Assembly (NCBI GenBank): GCA_015501595.1
Contig: JADNRX010000172.1
Span: 46,929-110,928, forward strand
Source of the DNA: Hymenopellis radicata
Taxonomy: Eukaryota; Basidiomycota; Agaricomycetes; Agaricales; Physalacriaceae
Direction of reading: 5' to 3'
DNA length: 64,000 nt
This document shows, in pieces, positions 57,376-64,000 of this stretch (positions are counted from its first letter, which is position 1; each line of letters begins with the position of its first letter). A model generated the notes under the pieces. It saw only the letters and a list, made by a program, of their open reading frames with translations. It did no database searches and was not told where the DNA came from. The position numbers and the translations under genes are program-made.

Positions 57376-57920
57376 AAAGTCGTCAATTAAGATAACTACA
57401 AGGACGAGACACTGTACTTTGAAGGACTTCTGCTTCAAGTATTTCTCTGCATCATAATCTGCCAACGGCGGAAGCTGTTCGCATGGAAAGTGCGCTAGAC
57501 GTCGACGATATCACGGGGTCGAGCCGAAGGAGAATACGAGGGATATCAGCGCCGAGCGGGGTAAGTAGTTTGTTCAATGTTCGGAATGCGGGCAGGGTTG
57601 TCAGCATCGACTGGAACGTATGCTCTCGGGACGAATAACGGAATAACTAGGCCAGTTATTGTGAGCACGGCCACTTTCGCCCACAAAAGACGTCCTTCGC
57701 CTATATCTTGGGGAAGATGCGTGTACGTGGTCAATGGTACGAGGTCACGGTAGGCATATATCGCGAACGTCACCACTAGGATGATGTTAATCTGACGAAC
57801 GTATCGTTGTCGCCAGTCTCGCTTGTCTGCGATAGAGAGAGCTGATAGGGCGGAGGTGTAGACCTATACACGACATCAAGGCTTAAATGAGGTTGGAACG
57901 CACGAATGTTGAGCATGAAG
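57376..57920 (-). pseudogene. Displaced fragment of the ABCC transporter gene
   Basis: The minus strand repeats the ABCC gene from about 40080 to 40650 at high identity, including '[20 protein letters not shown]', '[20 protein letters not shown]' and '[17 protein letters not shown]', plus the bases of two introns. A short deletion removes the segment '[12 protein letters not shown]', and the frame is then lost. Intron sequence is retained, so it arose by DNA duplication. It lies just outside repeat unit C, 11 kb from its source and in the opposite orientation. Confidence 0.85.
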
Positions 57921-58497
57921 CGATAGCAATCCATTGCCTACCGAGGCCTACCGTGACCGGTTATTGACTTTGATGGACGCGGCATGAAAGGCCTTGAAAT
58001 ACGCGCAGACCCCAGGCGCACAACATTACGCGACGCGGGACTGTTGGCGAAAGCCACCGAGTACCCGAACATACGCGAACGGAGGTGAAAGAAAATGGCG
58101 TAAAAACGACTTGGCTATGGCGAACTTGGTCCATGTACTACAATGAAGACGAACAAGAAAGGCCGCATAAGTTGGCAGTGAATCTGATGCCATGAATCGT
58201 ATGCAAAACAAAGCCATTTACATACATCGTTTCCGAAAGCTGGATAACGACACGGCGGACGGACAAAGCAACAAAGCGCGCTTCCTTTGTAAATTCAAAC
58301 TCCGCGTTGGGGAAGCGGGGTTAGGGTTCCACCTCATCGTCACCTCACGCGCGTGGGTGGCTGGGGTGGTTCCCCCCTAGCCCGGGTCTCTTCCGTCTTC
58401 CATCTTCTCGGCTGCACATTGTCAACATCCATAGGCTCAGGCTGCGACCATAGAGGCCCCATTCGTATACCGGTACCCGCCGCTGCTGCCGCCCGAT
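57921..58497. other. Intergenic upstream of the four-cluster gene
   Basis: No gene is supported. Short frames occur on both strands. The last 150 bases should hold the promoter of the downstream gene. Confidence 0.3.
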
Positions 58498-61109
58498 ATG
58501 GGCACGTTCCGGCCTTTGACGACCAACGGGAAGCGCGCTGCGGACGGGGAGGAGGAGGAGGAGGGGTCCGTGAAAAGACAGCGCATCGAGGTGTGTTTAC
58601 TGATTTTGCGGTAATAGCAATGGCTGATTCGATGTAGGAGCCAGAGCCAGAACCAGAACCAGAGCCCGCAAAGGACTTGGAATTGGATAAGGTGCGTCTC
58701 AAGGTTAGAAGGAGGACGCTGACTGACGGGGTATTAGGACAAGACGCTGGTTGAGGATGAAGTAGAGGTGTGTGTTTTGATTATGTCCAGATACCGGTAC
58801 TGACGATCATTTAGACTGTTGCGATGGACGTCCAAGAGGTACGCCACCGCCATATATTCCCTACATACGCTAACATACGCGTAGACCAACGAAGGCGAAG
58901 ACGAGCGGGAAGAGGAAGAGTCTGCCGAGAGCGGAGAGAATCCTGTACGTCCATCCATCCATCATCTACTTATCTAACATTTTGCAGTTTATATCCCTTA
59001 ACGAATCCCTCCCCGGCAAAGAACGCTCCGAAGAAGAACTCGTTCAACTCCGTGACATCGCTTTACACCTCCTTACGGGCGGGACCGACCCCGTCGAATA
59101 TATTGCCTCGCACAGAGACGATCCGAAACCACTTTCTTATTTAATCGCGAAAAAGAGTGTACCAGCGCCGCTATGGGCATCACTCGTACATCTAAACGTG
59201 CCACGCAAAACCGATGGCGAACCGCGTGCTTTGAACGGTACATGTGTACGCGGAGTGAGTGTGGTTGAGTGGGATTTGGTTGGCGTTAAACGTCCGGGAC
59301 AGGTACGAGCACATCACGCGAATATTCAAAGTGCTAACGATGAACAGTGTACGACGTGTAACGGACTAGAACGCGCTTGCGAGTATACGTGCGTCGGGAG
59401 ACCACATAGCAAATGCCGCGAGTGTTTGATTCGACAGAAGAATTGTACTGTGGCCGGCACGAGTCCTGTCAAGGTGACCATTTCCGTGCCAAAGAGGAGA
59501 GAGAGAGTCGAGGACCCAGAGACGCTGCGTGCGACGTTGCTGAAAGAGTCGCTGGACAAGCAGAGAGAGGCAAAGGCGCGTGTGACAAAGGATGTCTGGG
59601 TCAAGGTGGTCCAGCTCGGGTTGGACAAGACGACAGAGGTTGACATTTCTGAATGGGATGTCTCTGGGACGATACGCGTCGTTCCTTGCAAGACGTGTGT
59701 CAATGACCAACTCGCATGCGAGGATACCGCTGTTGGCGCAGACGGCGCGTGTCGACGATGTTCACTCTCCTCCGCATCCTGCAATCCCGTCACCGAGGTA
59801 GAAGAAGACAACGAGACGCCCGAGGACAAGGTGTTATACTTTAAATTCGCGGAATTCCACAACAACAAAGAGCTCAAAAACTCGGACAAGACGGCGTGGT
59901 TGCTCAACATGCGCGGTGTTATTGCTGTCATGTCAAAGGCAAAGGGTAAGCAGGTTAGGAAACAGGTCGGCGAGGCAAGGTGGGCGCAGATTGTCGAAAG
60001 CGGTGTGCGGGGCGGCGGCGGGCCGAGAGTTACGCGGTGGCGAGAGAAGCGCAAGGAGGCGGGAGAAGAGGCGGAGGATCCTGGGTGTGATATCTCTGGG
60101 TGGGATCTTGTCCCGACCAAGAAGACCCCCGAGTGTTTTCACTGTCGGGAAGCGTCCATCCATGCGAGTATACCACACTCGAGTGGGCGGCGGGCAAGTG
60201 TCGGGAATGTATCCTCGAGGATCGGGTGTGTGCGCGCACCGGGCGGCCAAAGCCGGTGGAGGTCAAGACGAATAATCCGGCGCTGGCGGCGTTTATTGCT
60301 GCGCTCTCCTCCGAGGACACGGCGGTCCTACGCGATCTGGCACTGATCGTGCCAAAGTTTCTCCATAACAAGGCGAAGATGGCGTGTGGAGAGGATGTGT
60401 GGATCGACATGGTCAAGCTGGATTAGCAGAGGACATTGTCGGCCGCGCGAACGGGGCGGGCGCGGCGGGGATGCGGATGGCCGAGTGGGATCTCACAGGG
60501 GAGGAGTATGACCCGGCGTGCACGTATTGTGCGGGCATGCCCTGCGAGCGGGTGCGCGGAGATCAGGCGGGGAGTTGTAGGCGGTGTCGGCTCAAGAGGC
60601 GGGGGTGTAGTGTCAAGGATTTGCTTCCTGGGGAGCAGGAGCTGCAGGTCAAGGCGAGTAAGAAGAAGGGAGAGGAGATTACCTCGCTGTCCCAGGCGAG
60701 GAGGGATGCTGGCCAGACGATTAGGCTGGTGCCGCCCATGAGGCAGCCGGTCCCACCGCCAGCAGCGCCGACGCCGAGTGTTCGTGTCGCGGTGCCTAGA
60801 AGGGTGGGATCTGCACGGGTAGTCGACAACTCGGTGTCGTCCCGCCCAGCCCCTGCAGTATCCGCACCCGCGAGTCAGGCGGTGAGCGACGTTATGCAGG
60901 GCCTGCTCGAGCGCATGGAGCGGGAGCTCGAGAGGAAGGAGAGGGAGGTGGAGAGAAGGGAGGAGGAGCTTGCCGAGGTAAGGGAAGAGTGCAAGTACCT
61001 CAAGGCGCGCGTCAGGGAGTTGGAGAGACCCGAAACCGAGGAAACTGAAAAGATGCTCGCTATGATCCGTATGCTTGAGAAGCAGGTCGAGGAGCTCAAG
61101 AGAGGGTGA
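58498..61109 (+). CDS. Protein with four tandem Zn2Cys6-like clusters and a C-terminal coiled coil
   Basis: Seven exons (58498-58590, 58638-58691, 58738-58767, 58815-58838, 58885-58944, 58988-59302, 59348-61109), all split by phase-0 introns, give about 779 residues. The N-terminus is acidic with a basic 'VKRQRIE' patch and an Glu-Pro repeat. Four modules follow, each with a Trp/Val helix, a 'EWD(L/V)' motif and then C-x2-C-x(5-6)-C-x(10-12)-C-x2-C-x(6-7)-C: 'CTTCNGLERAC..CRECLIRQKNC', 'CKTCVNDQLAC..CRRCSLSSASC', 'CFHC..C..CRECILEDRVC' and 'CTYCAGMPC..CRRCRLKRRGC'. That spacing is that of fungal Zn2Cys6 DNA-binding domains. The last about 80 residues ('LLERMERELERKEREVERRE') are a strong coiled coil. 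Single bases are lost at about 60160 (within module three) and 60420 (before module four). Function unknown; nucleic-acid or protein binding is inferred. Confidence 0.8.
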
Positions 61110-61439
61110 TTACTTTGCTTTGTTATTTGGCTTTCGTTATTGTGTAATTGTTGTAGTTATTTTACGGGTACAGAGTGAGGTGAATAATAGCACTTTTATT
61201 GTGATACAAAGTGTCAGAGGTTGCGGAGTGTGGCCATCATTCATTATACCTCGCGAGTCGCAACCTGTGGAAGACGCGACTTCAATAAAACGCCTACAAT
61301 CTACTGTTTAGCGACGCCAGCAGGATTTGAAGCGTCAGACCTGAAGAGCCGATAGGCCTTTGTCATTCTAATCTACAGCGCCTACAATTGAGAGATGTCA
61401 CTGTGTCGGCGTCCTGTCGTGACAATGTGTATTTATCAT
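61110..61439. other. Region between the four-cluster gene and repeat unit D
   Basis: The 3' flank of the four-cluster gene; no gene or repeat was recognised. Confidence 0.3.
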
Positions 61440-63829
61440 TGTAAATAGCTACAAGCATCAAGGTGGACCATCATTAGGGAAAAATATAACGGTAGGTGGT
61501 GAGGAAGAGCTAAGCAACAACGCAAGAAGAAAACTTGAGATCCAATAGCCCATGTGGCTGTGCCAGGGCGGAGTTTGAATTCGCTTGGAGACATGTTGGA
61601 CTCTTGCATTGACTAGCACGGACTGCAGGCATTTTCTCACTGTTATTCGACACTACTCGTAGTGAAACCAGGACCGTGCGCAGTGAGGCGAATCAGGAAG
61701 GATTTTAACCAGCGAGAGAGGGCAACGCGTATTGGACAACAGAAAGAAAGAACGAAAATATGGCGCTCAGTTTCATTGGGTGAGTTTCTGTCTTTTGAGT
61801 TTAGAACTGGTTTTGCGTGGCAGTAGCATGGTGCCGCGTTTGCTCGCGTCCTTCCCATATTTACCGACCTTTCACATTCCCCTACTAACAACACACTCTC
61901 CCCAGAAAACCCATCTCCTTAATCTCGCACTCTGACGTGCGCTATCGCGGGATCCTCGCCGGCATTGACCCCGCCCGTCCACCATCCAAGTACATCCTCC
62001 CCTCGACATGAAAACAGATACATTCGACCCCAGAATCTAAATTTTTGCCTTTTGGAATCGCGAGGCACATAAGTGCGTTATGTTCCTCGATTTGGGCTCA
62101 CTTTTGACGCGGTTGGATGCACATTATCGCCCGCTGTCAGGGTCCTAGAGTGAGTGAGCTTGAGTCGTCCTCTCGCTGCTGAACTTGATTCTCTTTGATA
62201 GCTTCACGATGTTCGCGCGGTGTTGCTGCCTCCTTGACAATCGCGTCTGGAATAGTCTGTCGTCCGCCCATGGAACCAGAACACTGATGGACAACGGCGT
62301 GTGTTGTCCTCGCCGGACAGGTTTTTTCCAAGGCAAAAGATGGTGCGCATTTCCACCTGATCTCCCCCCACCAATTCTGACCCTTTGATTAGTAGATATC
62401 TCACATTGATGTTCCACGTTTCCGCTCGAAGTGCGCTTGGAGTATGGATCAGACCACTACTTGGGATATCGAGAGGCCCGCCTTCCCGACACGCAACAAA
62501 TGACTTGCGCGGATGACTTGAAGAGCTTCGCTTTCGCACGCAGGATCACATTGTCCTACCGCTGCCATGGGATGGCCTCGCTGGTTCGGCTCTTTGTTAT
62601 GAGAAAAGGTGCGTATTTTACCTTGATCTTTGACGTCGATTACTGAGTGTTTGACAGATCTTCAATTAATGTGTCAACGCTTCTTCCAGCACGTTCGCCG
62701 GTACTTGGACCATTCGATTGCTTGAGGAACGGAGAGGCGGGGGGACCCTGTGGGCTTACCAGCGCCTCTTGGTTGTGCTTCTCGGTCCGGTCGTTTCATT
62801 TCTGGGTCAAATTTGACATCATTCTCAGTAGTCTTACATTTATTTCTTCGCCAGCAGATGTCCATCCAGGGAACGCCTCGGGAGAGCCCATCATGTCCTA
62901 CCCACTACGTTATTTGACTTTGTTCAATACACTGATTTTCCTACCCACCCTCGCCATCTATGAAGCATGCAAGTCGTCGACGCGAAGATATTTAATCTCG
63001 ACTGTCGAGCGGCATTGAGCGTTTTCTCCTTGCCACCATCACGGTACTCGCGAACAAGACGCACTCCCACTCCGGCAAAGAAGTCACAGGCCGATACTCA
63101 ACCACGATGGAATGCCGGCAGCGAGAGCAAAGATCGACGACCCCGGGTTTGCTTTCTCTCAATGGCCAACATCATAGGAAACACGACACGCAGACTAGGT
63201 ACCGTTTTCGTTCCGGAGCAAAGTCACAGGTACCCAAGCTGTTATAGTCGATGTCCACTCTCCGTGGAAAGATCATGTACCTTGAGGGACATTTCTGGTA
63301 TCATCTCGTCCGGCCTTCCCCGCCCTCCAAGGACTCGTCTATTTTGACCGCTTCTTCCGTTAGATCACGATGTGTGTCGTTTACACCCGACAACATTTGC
63401 CATGAGTCGCATAGGTCCGTCTTCTCCGTTGTATATGCTGAGAATTCTCATGCAACATAGGACATGAGGCCCTCGTCGCGATCGTCTTCCCGAATCATGT
63501 CATTGAACATCCCGCAGATCCAGATGGTCGTCGCTGATGCCAGCGAGTACGCCATCCACTTTTTCGCCGTCCTTCTTGTTCTTCCGTTACATCAGGATGA
63601 GAACACCGTATCGAACGACATTTGGTCCAGTCGCGTAGGTACGCTTTCGCATCGGCTTCGATGTTGTTGATTTTGTTTGTAGACTGGTGAAGTTCATTCT
63701 GATATGATTTATTGCACCGGAAGATGATTACGACTGTATGGATCTTGTAATTTATCATCGTTTCACTCAGATCAGCACAGGATCAGTCAACCCTTCGTCC
63801 TCGTCTACTTGCATGGCTTCGTCGTAGTG

Positions 63830-63838
63830 TATATAAGG
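63830..63838 (+). promoter_or_regulatory. TATA box of membrane gene D
   Basis: GTATATAAGGGG lies about 40 bases before the ATG at 63877, equivalent to copies A-C. Confidence 0.5.
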
Positions 63839-63876
63839 GGCAGATGGCCGCGCCAGTCAGCAAACCAAAAACCACC

Positions 63877-64000
63877 ATGTTGCGCCTTGGGAGGACTATG
63901 GGCTCACCGTAGCCGATGTTCAGTCTCTCATGTCCACAAACTTACATCCTGTCATTCTCCTGGCCTTGTGCCACGGCATTCACACTTGCATCTTTTCCTT
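63877..64000 (+). pseudogene. Seven-helix membrane protein, copy D, start only
   Basis: The ATG at 63877 is at the place of the start codon of copies A-C, but the next bases differ by a two-base length change, so the family frame ('WEDYGLTVADVQSLMSTNLH' then 'PVILLALCHGIHTCIF') is not in phase with that ATG and the ATG frame stops after about 12 codons. It is either a broken copy or carries an error near its start. The rest lies beyond the window. Confidence 0.5.

Larger units (their letters stand above)
61440..64000 (+). repeat. Repeat unit D (plus orientation, cut by window end)
   Basis: In plus orientation this matches the minus strand of units A and C: the outer part (61470-62030), a part shared with C (62040-62760, matching 51370-51760 inverted), the middle part (62800-63700) and the membrane gene promoter and start (63700-64000). 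At 61996 it has a single GGAGGAT, and near 61625-61650 it is continuous where unit C carries the 3.44-kb element. Confidence 0.75.

Noticed and set aside
59326..60120. Minus-strand open frame of 264 codons.
   Set aside because: Antisense shadow of the four-cluster gene, whose plus frame has the repeated cysteine motifs and splice sites.
1..64000. CRISPR arrays, operons and bacterial-type ribosome binding sites.
   Set aside because: No regular spaced repeats, and genes are intron-rich eukaryotic genes with individual promoters.

Overview
This window is nuclear DNA of a filamentous fungus, most likely a basidiomycete of the mushroom class (Agaricomycetes). Genes are split by many introns of about 45-60 bases with GT..AG ends, and several families are typical of that group: a DUF6534-type membrane protein, a multi-copy seven-helix membrane protein family, F-box/LRR, Zn2Cys6-type clusters, SAGA Spt20 and ABCC transporters. 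The species cannot be fixed from sequence alone. No rRNA, CRISPR array or convincing tRNA gene was seen.

Layout. 1-2.3 kb: two GNAT acetyltransferase-like genes (one cut by the window edge, one broken) and weak coding. 2.4-4.6 kb: two short inverted-repeat elements. 5.0-8.5 kb: a DUF6534 membrane protein (+) and a protein with three ubiquitin-like folds (-). 9.3-12.2 kb: tandem AIM24-like genes, the second broken and split by a TA-flanked MITE. 12.2-20.8 kb: two copies (A, B) of a repeat unit carrying an intact seven-helix membrane protein gene, with a gamma-glutamyltransferase gene between them; copy A also holds a hAT-like MITE. 21.6-28.6 kb: F-box/LRR, NAD(P)-binding protein, MFS transporter and a small secreted cysteine-rich protein, all (-). 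29.9-46.0 kb is the conserved core: DUF1640 mitochondrial coiled-coil protein, ADE17/ATIC, SPT20, MSRA, an unknown gene and a large ABCC transporter. 48.8-57.3 kb: repeat unit C, with a broken membrane gene and two large insertions, one holding a protein-kinase fragment (itself split by a 741-bp TA-flanked element) and one a 3.44-kb element with 10-bp flanking direct repeats that carries a polyubiquitin remnant. 57.4-57.9 kb: a displaced fragment of the ABCC gene. 58.5-61.1 kb: a gene for a protein with four Zn2Cys6-like clusters and a C-terminal coiled coil. 61.4-64.0 kb: repeat unit D in opposite orientation, cut by the window end.

Two themes stand out. First, the accessory parts are nested: repeat units have been split by MITEs, a captured gene fragment and a larger inverted-repeat element, and for most insertions the sister copies show the empty site. 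Second, many otherwise well-conserved genes (AIM24-like, GGT, ADE17, SPT20, MSRA, ABCC, NAD(P)-binding, four-cluster protein) lose frame by single-base losses inside runs of equal bases. This looks more like consensus errors of an unpolished long-read assembly than like mass gene death, so 'frameshifted' below does not automatically mean pseudogene. Exon limits are my own reading of splice signals and conserved frames; no alignment or database search was run.
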